A DNA stretch of 44,408 nucleotides, from positions 1-44,408 of the IMG/VR virus record IMGVR_UViG_3300024520_000142; one strand, written 5' to 3'. The notes beneath the pieces were generated by a model, which saw only the letters and a program-made list of their open reading frames with translations, was not told where the DNA came from and made no database searches. The translations under genes were made by a program, and so were the position numbers. Below are positions 1-6,781 of the stretch, one piece after another; the first letter of the stretch is position 1; every line of letters begins with the position of its first letter. Source of the stretch: a virus.

Positions 1-180
1 TTCTTCATTTAGTGATGTTTCTTTTTCGTGCCAGTCCAAGATTGCTTGAGCCAACTCTTCAGCACTAGTTATCTGATGGTTTGAAGCATTGCGAGCATGG
101 ACTTCTTTTATGAGCTCTCTCAACTTCTCTAACTCACATTTCTGACCAATTTCTTTCCAGGGCTTAAATTTATTTGTCAT
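1..180 (-). CDS. Hypothetical protein, 3' end cut by window edge
   Basis: Sixty codons from ATG at 180 run open to the window edge, beginning MTNKFKPWKEIGQKC. The fragment is a charged helical stretch without a recognisable domain. Its ATG overlaps the TGA of the gene upstream (ATGA), and that gene's last codons supply a strong AAGGAGGG ribosome site, so translation is probably coupled. Function unknown. Confidence 0.7.
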   Translation of the reverse strand, partial: MTNKFKPWKEIGQKCELEKLRELIKEVHARNASNHQITSAEELAQAILDWHEKETSLNEE

Positions 181-479
181 AATAATCCCTCCTTCATTGG
201 CTTACTTGTGAGTGCTTTTCGGATGAAATCTTTAACTTGATCCCTTGTATAAGATATACATAATCCTCTATGAGTTAGTGGATGCTCTTTATCAAACGCC
301 TCCAAAACCTTCTCAACATCAATCTCCAGCTCAGCTAACCTAGAAGCTATTTCTTCTTTGGTTTCCCTTTGTCTCATTATTCCCCAACATTCATAACAAG
401 TTCCAACTTGACAACAAGGGTGCTTATATTCTTCTTTCTCCCCCACAATAGAATCAATAGTTTTCTTATCTAGACGCAT
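177..479 (-). CDS. Small cysteine-containing hypothetical protein
   Basis: 100 residues. A cysteine cluster near the N-terminus (HPCCQVGTCYECWG, about residues 20-33) could bind a metal, and the rest is charged and helical. It starts inside the end of the preceding gene (14-nt overlap) and ends in an ATGA overlap with the next. Its last residues, ALTSKPMKEG, are encoded by a 27-bp sequence that also ends the gene at 1606-2241, and the repeat lies next to a Shine-Dalgarno sequence for the following gene. No family recognised. Confidence 0.75.
   Translation of the reverse strand: MRLDKKTIDSIVGEKEEYKHPCCQVGTCYECWGIMRQRETKEEIASRLAELEIDVEKVLEAFDKEHPLTHRGLCISYTRDQVKDFIRKALTSKPMKEGLL
193..219. repeat. 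27-bp direct repeat, copy 1 (gene-end cassette)
   Basis: Identical over 27 bp to 1616-1642. On the minus strand it encodes the C-terminal residues ALTSKPMK of two otherwise unrelated proteins and is followed at once by AGGAG for the next gene. Both copies are in the same reading frame relative to the host gene. Confidence 0.85.
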
Positions 480-909
480 TTAGAGCCTCCTTTCTTAAAT
501 ACTGAATCATTTTACACAAAGCATTGACAAGGGATATATCTTGTTGTAGGTGATTGCTCTCTTTTCTTGAATAAGAATCTCCATTTTTAGTGTATTCTAT
601 TCCCCATGTCCAATATGAAACATTGTACCACCCTTGTTTTTTCTTTTTCATTGTCATGTGGTCTGTTTCACATTTACCTATTTCCAAATTTCCTAGTTTT
701 TGTGTGTAATCAGGGATTAAATCCAAAGCCATTTGAATTGTTATGGCTGGGTAGTCAAAAGTTAAACTCCCTTGATTATATGGTCTACGTTCTAATTTTA
801 TGGATTTATTCGAATATAAACACCACCACCACTCAGCATCAGGAAACAACTCTGCTAAGTCTTTTGAATAAGAAATATCAGCCCATTCAGAACTTACACA
901 TTTTTCCAT
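466..909 (-). CDS. Hypothetical phage protein, tryptophan-rich
   Basis: 147 residues, beginning MEKCVSSEWADISYSKDLAE. It is rich in Trp and Tyr (AEWWWCLYS near residue 25, YWTWGIEY near 100), which suggests a compact beta-containing fold. Its start overlaps the end of the HNH gene upstream by 23 nt and its end overlaps the next gene by 14 nt, typical of a tightly packed early phage operon. I do not recognise a family. Confidence 0.75.
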   Translation of the reverse strand: MEKCVSSEWADISYSKDLAELFPDAEWWWCLYSNKSIKLERRPYNQGSLTFDYPAITIQMALDLIPDYTQKLGNLEIGKCETDHMTMKKKKQGWYNVSYWTWGIEYTKNGDSYSRKESNHLQQDISLVNALCKMIQYLRKEALNASR

Positions 910-1393
910 GTTTTTCTCCTATATATATATAATTTATAGTAGTTCGGTGTACTCCATATTCATTAGCTATTTGCTTTTGACTTTCACCATTATCTGTACG
1001 AATTCTAATATCAATCACATCTTCTTTTGTTAATACAGCACGATTGAATTTTGTATTTTTTTGGTTATCAGCTAATCTTTTTAAATGTTTTCTTTTTTCG
1101 TCCGTCATATCATATTTGCCATGGCATGAACAACATAGTTCAATATAATCATCTGGATTATGGGAATACTCTCTGTCTTTTATCAAAGCCCAATGGTAAG
1201 TTTTACTGTTGCCAGAACAATTTTTTGAAGTACATTTACTAGCTTTACCTTTACATTTTTGAACCCACTTATGTTTGGCTATATATCCACCAGTTCCAAA
1301 CCTCTTCTTCTCTAACTCGACTCTAGCTTTAACCAATTGTTGCCTTGATTTTTCTTTATGAGCTTCTGTTCTTTCATATATTCCTGTTGGCAT
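887..1393 (-). CDS. HNH endonuclease with C-terminal HTH
   Basis: 168 residues from MPTGIYERTEAHKEK. This start is chosen because AAAGGAG lies six bases before it; an upstream GTG at 1417 lacks such a site. The centre has a zinc-binding HNH pattern: CTSKNC, then HWALIKD, an Asn, and LCCSCHGKYD. The C-terminal 45 residues (SQKQIANEYGVHRTTINYI) form a helix-turn-helix seen at the end of many phage HNH homing nucleases. It is probably a free-standing homing endonuclease that cuts DNA lacking its own locus. It overlaps its downstream neighbour, so it is well integrated into the operon. One of three HNH genes in this arm. Confidence 0.9.
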   Translation of the reverse strand: MPTGIYERTEAHKEKSRQQLVKARVELEKKRFGTGGYIAKHKWVQKCKGKASKCTSKNCSGNSKTYHWALIKDREYSHNPDDYIELCCSCHGKYDMTDEKRKHLKRLADNQKNTKFNRAVLTKEDVIDIRIRTDNGESQKQIANEYGVHRTTINYIYIGEKHGKMCKF

Positions 1394-1416
1394 AAATTCT
1401 CCTTTCTGCATATTCA

Positions 1417-1602
1417 CTAATTGACATCTTTGTCCTCCTTCATTGACTCACCGAATATATACTCTTCACACGACATTCCTAGTTCATATTCAATATCACA
1501 AAAGTCCATACCACAATATCCAACAAATAAATCTACTGCTGCCTCTCTATCATTTGGATGTGCTGCTAATGCTGCTTGTTTTGCATCAAATTGTCTGCTC
1601 AT
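1417..1602 (-). CDS. Small acidic hypothetical protein
   Basis: 61 residues, MSRQFDAKQAALAAHPNDRE and onward, with a cysteine-containing middle (GYCGMDFCDIEYELGMSC). A strong AAAGGAG site, supplied by the end of the upstream gene, lies eight bases before ATG. The gene end (ESMKEDK) itself carries an AAGGAGGA sequence, the same layout as the two genes that share the 27-bp repeat. No family recognised. Confidence 0.75.
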   Translation of the reverse strand: MSRQFDAKQAALAAHPNDREAAVDLFVGYCGMDFCDIEYELGMSCEEYIFGESMKEDKDVN

Positions 1603-1605
1603 AAT

Positions 1606-2241
1606 TTATTCTCCTTTCATTGGCTTACTTGTGAGTGCTTTTGGTGGTTCTGGTAGTGGCATCCAATGAGTTACTTCCCATTGAATAGGTTGTGGAATAC
1701 TTGTTCTTGTTACTGTTTTCCATTCCTTTCCATCGTGTACAGCTACCCCACCAGACACAATCACTATTCTATAAACTTCTGGCAATCTCTCCTCAACACT
1801 TATCCAATCATTCTCCACTGGCTTGAAATGGGAGTGTATTGCTTGGGCTGTTAGCTTATATTTATCTATTAAGCCACAATTACAATGCTTAATTGGATCT
1901 TCACCTGTAACCCATGAATGACAATCCTTTTCATGGTCGCCCCTTCTAAACAATGTTAAAAATATATCTTTCTCCTCAACACTCAACTCCTTGCTTACTC
2001 TGGTGTTCCAGGCTTGGATTGCTTCACATTTCTCTGCGTATCCATTTGAGCATTGTTCACAGTATTCATCCAAGCAAGACCACCCATAACAATCTTCTGT
2101 TCTGCACCCTATATCATATAGTGGATACTTCAAGGCAAGTCTTTTCACAAGAAACCCCTCACCTCCACAGAATGGACAGGATGATAATGCTGGTTCATCT
2201 ATTTCTAAACTATTTGCCATTGCTAAATTTCCATCACACAT
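1606..2241 (-). CDS. Lar-like zinc-ribbon plus DUF551 domain protein
   Basis: 211 residues from the ATG after GGGAGGGG at about 2250; an upstream in-frame ATG at 2301 has no ribosome site. N-terminal part: Lar-like restriction-alleviation pattern (SCPFCGGEGF, YDIGCRTEDC, then CEAIQAWNTR). The middle has a Cys/His run (HEKDCHSWVTGEDP, KHCNCG). The C-terminal part is DUF551: WISVEERLPE to WMPLPEPP. Lar-type proteins modulate type I restriction in lambdoid systems; whether this one does is inference. A smaller paralogue of the N-terminal domain lies at 42741-42941. Confidence 0.85.
   Translation of the reverse strand: MCDGNLAMANSLEIDEPALSSCPFCGGEGFLVKRLALKYPLYDIGCRTEDCYGWSCLDEYCEQCSNGYAEKCEAIQAWNTRVSKELSVEEKDIFLTLFRRGDHEKDCHSWVTGEDPIKHCNCGLIDKYKLTAQAIHSHFKPVENDWISVEERLPEVYRIVIVSGGVAVHDGKEWKTVTRTSIPQPIQWEVTHWMPLPEPPKALTSKPMKGE
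1616..1642. repeat. 27-bp direct repeat, copy 2 (gene-end cassette)
   Basis: Second identical copy of 193-219. It encodes ALTSKPMK at the C-terminus of the Lar/DUF551 protein, followed by AAAGGAG for the gene at 1417-1602. Confidence 0.85.
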
Positions 2242-2316
2242 TTTTCCCCTCCCTTTTAATTCAACCAACCTAGTCTTCCACCATAGTAGACAGGCTCCCA
2301 TGAGCTTTTCGGTTGG

Positions 2317-2520
2317 CTAGTTATTGTTTCCTTCTATACAATCCGTTATTAAATAAATTCCAAAAAAAACCATAAGACTTAATAAAGCAGCAATAACTAA
2401 AGTTACTAATAGTATCAACAGCTCCCCAATACTGTAAGCATAAATCCCTATCAATATAAACGGGCTTGGCAATAACAACGTCCCCACAATACATTTCCAT
2501 TTCTTTTTAAGCCAGTGCAT
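2317..2520 (-). CDS. Small two-helix membrane protein
   Basis: 67 residues. Basic N-terminus (MHWLKKKWK), then two hydrophobic stretches at about 11-31 and 34-58, and a short polar tail (CIEGNNN). AAAGGAG lies eight bases before the start. The pattern is that of an inner-membrane protein with both ends in the cytoplasm. It is too far from the lysis cassette to be called a holin on position. Function unknown. Confidence 0.75.
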   Translation of the reverse strand: MHWLKKKWKCIVGTLLLPSPFILIGIYAYSIGELLILLVTLVIAALLSLMVFFGIYLITDCIEGNNN

Positions 2521-2544
2521 CTTCTACTCTCCTTTGTTATTTGG

Positions 2545-2640
2545 TCAATCTAGCTTTTCACAATCCCAACACTCTTGCTCGCCCTTATTTTTACAAGCTT
2601 TACAAACTTCCTCTTTATCTATGTACCAAGGTGTCTCCAT
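2545..2640 (-). CDS. 31-residue zinc-ribbon microprotein
   Basis: Read directly from the DNA: METPWYIDKEEVCKAC and onward, with two CxxC pairs (CKAC and CWDC) eight residues apart, a minimal zinc-ribbon pattern. A very strong GGGAGGGG site precedes the ATG. It is the first gene after the structured non-coding stretch at 2703-2986. Similar CxxC microproteins recur in this genome. Function unknown. Confidence 0.7.
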   Translation of the reverse strand: METPWYIDKEEVCKACKNKGEQECWDCEKLD

Positions 2641-2702
2641 TTCTTCCCCTCCCTTTCTTTCAACCACCTGTTATTAAAGTTTAGATGGGTTTGTTTTAAT
2701 TA

Positions 2703-2986
2703 GGTCAGCCCTTGGTAGGGCAACAGTACGTTGCTCATTGGCTGTCTTAGCTGTCAGGTTTCCAAACCATGACCCAAATGAATTGAAGTAGGTAAGTACC
2801 GTTCAAGACGGATTCCTGATTTGCCGAGTCCCACACTTGATTCCGAGGGGCTGACTCGTATAGTCACCTTACATAAGCTAGTGGTTACTCACCATTAAGC
2901 CTGGTCTCGTCTGATAATCCAGTACTTTGTTGCATGATTCCAGGCACTCAGGATTTATCTGTGTCTACCTATTCCACCACTACTCC
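2703..2986 (-). ncRNA. Candidate structured non-coding RNA with tRNA-Leu-like 5' end
   Basis: No ORF of note on either strand, and visibly more G+C-rich than the flanks. Read on the minus strand, the 5' part (2961-2978) is GGTGGAATAGGTAGACAC, nearly identical to the D-arm region of bacterial tRNA-Leu, but no matching anticodon arm, T arm or 3' acceptor follows. Hairpins in order: GCCTGG/CCAGGC (2940-2945 with 2899-2904), TGGT/ACCA (2882-2894), TGACT/AGTCA (2852-2866), CCGT/ACGG (2799-2811), GTCA-GGTT/AACC-TGAC (2753-2773), GCAAC/GTTGC (2720-2734), and an enclosing CAGCC/GGCTG (2740-2744 with 2706-2710). A promoter at 2992-3020 would start transcription at about 2986. Strand choice rests on this promoter and on flanking gene direction. 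The 3' end is approximate. Class unknown. Confidence 0.6.
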
Positions 2987-2991
2987 AAATT

Positions 2992-3020
2992 ATTAAAGAA
3001 CGTATACAGTTTACTGTAAA
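2992..3020 (-). promoter_or_regulatory. Promoter for the candidate ncRNA
   Basis: Minus strand TTTACA (3015-3020), a 17-base spacer, TTTAAT (2992-2997), then AATTT before the GG at 2985-2986. The -35 box sits inside a perfect inverted repeat AGTTTAC-T-GTAAACT (3007-3021), so it could also be repressor-controlled. A second 12-bp palindrome, ATCATATATGAT, lies upstream at 3038-3049. Confidence 0.5.
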
Positions 3021-3051
3021 CTATAAACTATAAAACATCATATATGATACT

Positions 3052-3573
3052 TTATATAAGTGCTGATTCAGGCAATGCTTTTAATGCTACAACATCTTCA
3101 ACTAGATTAGTTGTTCTTTCATACTTGCCAGTTTCAGGGTTTAGTTCATCTGCAAACTTATGTTTGATATTGCCCATTATTTCTTTATTGGAGATGTCTT
3201 CAGCTAAGGCTTCGGCTGCTTCATCTGTAATTCCACCTTTTACTAACGACAGCTTTAAGTTCAATGCTTTTGTTAGAGACTTAAGATCAGATAGAAACCA
3301 GCCTTTAGCGAACCAGTCTGCTGAGGAATCGTAAGAATCTGGATTAGCATAGTAAGTAATGAATTTAGAAAGTACTTTTCCTGTATTGTCTGGAATGTCA
3401 TCTGTTGTTCCTTCCCAAAAATCTCCAATTTCACTGTCTACTACTGCATCTGGTACTCTGAACTTGACAATTAAACTTCTCCAGTTACGTGGTTCACCTT
3501 CTTTTTCACTTAGTACTTTTACATCTAGAATTGTTAACTTTACATCTTTTGCTTCAGGTATTAATTGACTCAT
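3052..3573 (-). CDS. Probable single-stranded DNA-binding protein of the recombination module
   Basis: 173 residues, beginning MSQLIPEAKDVKLTILDVKV, with a beta-rich N-terminal half and an alternating hydrophobic pattern (RSLIVKFRVPDAVVD) consistent with an OB-like fold. A helical middle (DWFAKGWFLSDLKSLTKALN) follows. Phage Sak4-type ATPases are commonly followed by an SSB-like or DUF669-like protein, and a Sak4-like ATPase lies upstream in the same direction at 4311-5048. AAAAAGGAG precedes the ATG. The assignment rests mainly on context and overall pattern. Confidence 0.5.
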   Translation of the reverse strand: MSQLIPEAKDVKLTILDVKVLSEKEGEPRNWRSLIVKFRVPDAVVDSEIGDFWEGTTDDIPDNTGKVLSKFITYYANPDSYDSSADWFAKGWFLSDLKSLTKALNLKLSLVKGGITDEAAEALAEDISNKEIMGNIKHKFADELNPETGKYERTTNLVEDVVALKALPESALI

Positions 3574-3595
3574 TTTTTATTCTCCTTTTTGTTAT

Positions 3596-3721
3596 TTATA
3601 ATAATTCTTTTTCACATTCTTGCAGTATTTCTCTACATCCTTGCAACACTTTTAAGCATGCTGCTTTTAATTTTAAATCTTCATATTCTTTTTTACTTAT
3701 TGTTACTGTTTCTTTATTCAT
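3596..3721 (-). CDS. 41-residue helical protein
   Basis: Read directly from the DNA: MNKETVTISKKEYEDLKLKA and onward. The ISKKEYEDLKL motif starts many short phage coiled-coil proteins. Two cysteines flank LKVLQG. AAAGGAG lies eight bases before ATG. It sits between the long leader at 3722-3965 and the SSB-like gene. Function unknown. Confidence 0.7.
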   Translation of the reverse strand: MNKETVTISKKEYEDLKLKAACLKVLQGCREILQECEKELL

Positions 3722-3959
3722 TTTTACGCTCCTTTTTGTTGAGCTTTGGGCTCGTTTGTAAATTGTTTAAATAAAGTAGTTCTTGACTTGGTTATTGTTA
3801 ATTATATTATATTTATTTATAATGTAATTTATTCGGTTAATCGGTTTAAAGATGTTAGTCGTTATAACATTAATGGTTACTTTGGTAGTAAGATACCAGC
3901 CACAATCCGAATTTGTGTGCCTTTCGGCGTGATAAGTTTGCAACAATGTTATATAACAT
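3722..3959 (-). promoter_or_regulatory. Long untranslated leader with hairpins
   Basis: About 238 bases without a convincing gene, lying between the promoter at 3966-3994 and the ATG at 3721. On the minus strand it holds GCC-GAAA-GGC, a GNRA-capped stem (about 3923-3932), CACAA/TTGTG (about 3901-3917), and an AT-rich distal half. An in-frame ORF of 75 codons across it has no ribosome site at a usable distance and low-complexity content, so I treat the stretch as a leader. Confidence 0.4.
3946..3959. promoter_or_regulatory. 14-bp palindrome at predicted transcription start
   Basis: Perfect palindrome ATGTTATATAACAT, centred just downstream of the -10 box of the promoter at 3966-3994. A shorter related palindrome, GTTATAAC, occurs at about 3861. 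This is the position expected of a repressor operator. Confidence 0.4.
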
Positions 3960-3965
3960 CTCCTT

Positions 3966-3994
3966 TTTAAAGGGAAAGGGCAACCCTTAGTCAA
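3966..3994 (-). promoter_or_regulatory. Candidate promoter, leftward
   Basis: Minus strand TTGACT (3989-3994), 17-base spacer, TTTAAA (3966-3971). The spacer contains a short hairpin AAGGG-TTG-CCCTT that could instead be a weak terminator for the gene ending at 4010. Confidence 0.4.
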
Positions 3995-4009
3995 GCCAAC
4001 TACATATTA

Positions 4010-4309
4010 TTATTGTTTAAAATCTGAGAAACAATCTTCTGCTAAAGATACATCTGTTGTCCAGTTCTGTTGTTGGATTGAAGCATCTATAAGACGTAAC
4101 TGTTTTGCATAGAAATCATTCTCAGCCAGTACTTGTGATAAAGTTAACTTTGGTACATTAGCTGTAACATCATCAAGTGAATCTGTAATGTTAATACGCT
4201 TAACTCTAACCTCATAAATATCAGCATCTTTGATTGGTTTTATACGATCAATTTTTCCCTGTAATTCTTTGCGTCTTAATAAACATTCTGCTAATTTTTT
4301 GTTACTCAT
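4010..4309 (-). CDS. DIP1984/septicolysin-like coiled-coil protein
   Basis: 99 residues. The N-terminus KLAECLLRRKELQGKIDRI closely follows the pattern of the DIP1984 family (KLAEALLLR.DLQ..I), short helical proteins of unknown function found in bacteria and phages. Family members are usually longer, about 150 residues. A second helical block is rich in Leu and Gln (TLSQVLAENDFYAKQLRLID). Strong AAAAAGGAG before ATG. It lies directly downstream of the ATPase gene with a one-base gap, so it is probably co-translated. Function unknown. Confidence 0.55.
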   Translation of the reverse strand: MSNKKLAECLLRRKELQGKIDRIKPIKDADIYEVRVKRINITDSLDDVTANVPKLTLSQVLAENDFYAKQLRLIDASIQQQNWTTDVSLAEDCFSDFKQ

Positions 4310-4310
4310 T

Positions 4311-5048
4311 TTATGCTCCTTTTTGGGCTAATTTAATTGCATCGGTTACTGTTGTGTATGATACGTTTTTTATTATTTCTGGAAGATTATATCTATTTTT
4401 AGCCAACTTACCAGCTCCTAAATCTGCTCTAGCTAGATAATCGTACTGGTTATCGCCCTTACGGATTTTATCTAAAAACAGAACTAAGGAAAACATGCCC
4501 GGTGCTTGATTACGGAATCCACCTAGAATGTCAGCTACAATATCATCTTTACCAACTTTCTTTTTTAATGCTTCTTCGTGCTCTTGTTTGATGTGGCAGG
4601 TAACCACAACATTGCCAGGAAAAGAACAAATATTGAGTAAAGTAAACTCATAAAGCCAACGACCAAGAACACCGTACATACCCCTAGTATCATCTTCTCC
4701 ACTCCTTGTTGTTTGTTTCTGGAATTGGTTTATATACATCCATCTATTTTCAGCGAAGTAAGTCATATTGTCTAAGATTAAGGTCTCAATCTTTCCGTCT
4801 CTATATAACTGGTGAGCTTCTTTAAAGGCTTCAGCAGTTCGTAAGAAAACTTTATCTACTCCCTCCAATGGAGACGGAATAAAGTACTCTTGTTTAACAG
4901 TATTGGAAGAAAGTTTAGGATTCATCATAACAGAAGTATATCCATCGGGTTCGGTACTTATCCAATAACTCTTAGGGTAGCTACCAGCGAAGAATGTTTT
5001 TCCCGATCCAGGAGGACCAACAATTAAAGATTTTATAGTAGTTTTCAT
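4311..5048 (-). CDS. Sak4-like RecA-fold ATPase (AAA_24)
   Basis: 245 residues. Walker A GPPGSGKT at 11-18, Walker B-like LILDN at 90-94, and a conserved aromatic stretch between them. Phage Sak4 proteins are single-domain RecA-like ATPases that promote strand annealing together with a phage SSB. The set here fits: an SSB-like protein downstream and a PD-(D/E)XK nuclease upstream. The ATG overlaps the stop of the HNH gene (ATGA), and the HNH coding end carries its ribosome site AGGAGG. The family includes ATPases of other roles, so the function is likely rather than certain. Confidence 0.75.
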   Translation of the reverse strand: MKTTIKSLIVGPPGSGKTFFAGSYPKSYWISTEPDGYTSVMMNPKLSSNTVKQEYFIPSPLEGVDKVFLRTAEAFKEAHQLYRDGKIETLILDNMTYFAENRWMYINQFQKQTTRSGEDDTRGMYGVLGRWLYEFTLLNICSFPGNVVVTCHIKQEHEEALKKKVGKDDIVADILGGFRNQAPGMFSLVLFLDKIRKGDNQYDYLARADLGAGKLAKNRYNLPEIIKNVSYTTVTDAIKLAQKGA

Positions 5049-5566
5049 ATGGCAACCTCCTTGTATTTATTTATTATTCTATAAACAGTAGATTTATGTA
5101 TTGCAAAATATTTACAAATTGCATTTATGTGACAACCATAATCGTAAAGAAATAACATTTTAATTTCATCATCCTTATCAAGCTTTCTTCTTTTATAATT
5201 TCCTTTTCTTATTAAACCAACCTCAACAGCTTTTCTAAAATTTTGTTCTCTTGTAAGAAGTTGTAAATTACATATCCTATTATCCAATTTATTATCATTA
5301 ATGTGGTCAATAGTTAAGTACTCAGGGTAATTCCCCCAAGAATAAAAAGCTATAATTTGATGAAATTGAAATTTATGTCTATATTTATTTAAAGAAAACG
5401 ATGTTCTTCTATAACCATTTTTATCAATATTACCTGTTAAAACTCTTGGTTCCTTTAAAGTTTTATTACCTATTTTAAGTTGGACTATCTCACCTTTGTC
5501 TGGATTAATTTCAAATCTATTCTGAGATAATATCTCTTTCAAGATTGCTTGCCTTTTTAATTTCAT
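5045..5566 (-). CDS. HNH homing-type endonuclease
   Basis: 173 residues. The core HNH motif TIDHINDNKLDNRICNLQLL lies at about 85-105, preceded by a beta-rich segment (NKYRHKFQFHQIIAFYSWG) typical of phage HNH-3 proteins. The C-terminal 50 residues (HINAICKYFAIHKSTVYRII) form a helix-turn-helix. Its start is inside the preceding membrane-protein gene (50-nt overlap), with GGGAGGG before ATG, and it ends in an ATGA overlap with the ATPase gene. The insertion lies between recombination genes without disrupting them. Confidence 0.9.
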   Translation of the reverse strand: MKLKRQAILKEILSQNRFEINPDKGEIVQLKIGNKTLKEPRVLTGNIDKNGYRRTSFSLNKYRHKFQFHQIIAFYSWGNYPEYLTIDHINDNKLDNRICNLQLLTREQNFRKAVEVGLIRKGNYKRRKLDKDDEIKMLFLYDYGCHINAICKYFAIHKSTVYRIINKYKEVAI

Positions 5567-5714
5567 TGTTACCCTCCCATACTCTTGTAATTGTACTTTT
5601 TAAACCTGTATTATGAACATCCTTCATTCCTTGAAATAAAAATTTTGCAAATACAAATGACAATGTAAATATTGATATCATTATCAATACTACAAATACA
5701 TATATTATTTTCAT
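5517..5714 (-). CDS. Small membrane-anchored protein
   Basis: 65 residues. One strongly hydrophobic N-terminal helix (about 3-28) and a charged 37-residue tail. AAAGGAAAC precedes the ATG. The tail region is shared with the HNH start in another frame. It could be an inner-membrane early protein; no family recognised. Confidence 0.6.
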   Translation of the reverse strand: MKIIYVFVVLIMISIFTLSFVFAKFLFQGMKDVHNTGLKSTITRVWEGNNEIKKASNLERDIISE

Positions 5715-5758
5715 TGTTGTTTCCTTTCATTGTGGACATGGCCACGTTGTTTGTAAAA

Positions 5759-5878
5759 TTATTTATCTAACATTGTTCCAACAAAATATATATTTGCAAT
5801 TATTAAATATGTGTCATCTTTAAAAATACAGTAGCATATCCCAGATACAATTCCTATTGCTAACATAATTATCGACAT
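5759..5878 (-). CDS. 39-residue hydrophobic peptide
   Basis: Read from the DNA: MSIIMLAIGIVSGICYCIFK, a short polar turn, then a second hydrophobic stretch. AAAGGAG precedes the ATG at 5878. It looks like a two-helix membrane hairpin. Function unknown. Confidence 0.6.
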   Translation of the reverse strand: MSIIMLAIGIVSGICYCIFKDDTYLIIANIYFVGTMLDK

Positions 5879-5890
5879 ATTAATTCTCCT

Positions 5891-6781
5891 TTATTGTTTC
5901 AAATACCCATATGGATCTGTTTCTTCGTATAAACAATCTGTAATTGACTCATCTAATTCTAAACCTCTGGATACTTTACAAAGTTCTTTGTACTCACAGG
6001 AAGAGCAAATTATTCCACTCCATGAACCAGTTGACTTCAACCACAGATCATTTTTACGAGTGTACTCAATTAAATCAATCCATTGTTTGGTTTGTTCTCG
6101 CCAATCTTGTATCTCATGTGGGGTACGGTTGATGTAGTCCCTTTGAAACTTGACTGTAACAAAACCTTCTGGAACTTCCATAAAACCGTCATATGCTGAA
6201 GATGTAGGCTTTCTTTTCAATAGTTTACATTCAATTGCATTGAGAAGAATACCATTACATTGTCCGTAGTCTTGTATTGTAGATTGAACTTGTGCAGAGA
6301 TTTGGGAATTGAGGAAGAATTTGCTGAAGTAGTTATATGAGATTGATTTAGTTGTTTTATGTTCCAGCCCAAAGATATTGTCGTTATGCTTTATTACTCC
6401 GTCTTTCTTTACAATGAACTTATGTTTGCCTATATCTATATATGAGGTTTTCTCAACTTCTAAGACCTCAAACTTGGCATCTTCTAATTTGTATTTTTCA
6501 ACGTATTTTTGACAGACAAATTCTAAAGCTTTTAACGAGTACTGGGGTAAATCTTCGGGCTGGACATAAGCTTCTGCTAAGGTTCGCGGCTGTAAACTTT
6601 TTCCTAAAAACAGAGTCTCTAAGAAAGAGTGTACGGCTGATCCAAAATACATTGCTGCATTTGAATCATCTATTATTGACTTTCTAAATCCTTTTACATA
6701 CTGTAAGTAATAGGACATTGGACATTTTTGGAATTGAGCAAGTTGTGAGTTATCGTAACAATTTTCAATATTTACAGTCAT
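5891..6781 (-). CDS. PD-(D/E)XK exonuclease with Fe-S-type cysteines
   Basis: 296 residues. RecB/Cas4-type nuclease core: GSAVHSFLE near 47-55, Asp127 in KKDGVI, and Glu140-x-Lys142 in GLEHKTTK. Four cysteines, C20 and C259, C262, C268 (CSSCEYKELC), match the arrangement that holds a 4Fe-4S cluster in AddB and Cas4 nucleases. With the Sak4-like ATPase and SSB-like protein it probably forms the phage recombination or end-processing set. ATG follows directly on the upstream stop (TAAATG), with GGGGGG as ribosome site. No CRISPR array is nearby, so a Cas4 role is not suggested. Confidence 0.85.
   Translation of the reverse strand: MTVNIENCYDNSQLAQFQKCPMSYYLQYVKGFRKSIIDDSNAAMYFGSAVHSFLETLFLGKSLQPRTLAEAYVQPEDLPQYSLKALEFVCQKYVEKYKLEDAKFEVLEVEKTSYIDIGKHKFIVKKDGVIKHNDNIFGLEHKTTKSISYNYFSKFFLNSQISAQVQSTIQDYGQCNGILLNAIECKLLKRKPTSSAYDGFMEVPEGFVTVKFQRDYINRTPHEIQDWREQTKQWIDLIEYTRKNDLWLKSTGSWSGIICSSCEYKELCKVSRGLELDESITDCLYEETDPYGYLKQ

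Noticed and set aside
2703-2986. Functional tRNA-Leu or tmRNA
   Set aside because: Only the D-arm region matches; no T arm, acceptor partner, CCA end or tag-peptide frame found.
3767-3994. 75-codon minus-strand frame
   Set aside because: Asn/Ile-rich translation of AT-rich DNA; no usable ribosome site for its start; covers a promoter and palindrome.
5891-6781. Cas4 of a CRISPR system
   Set aside because: No repeat array or other cas gene in the window; neighbours are phage recombination genes.
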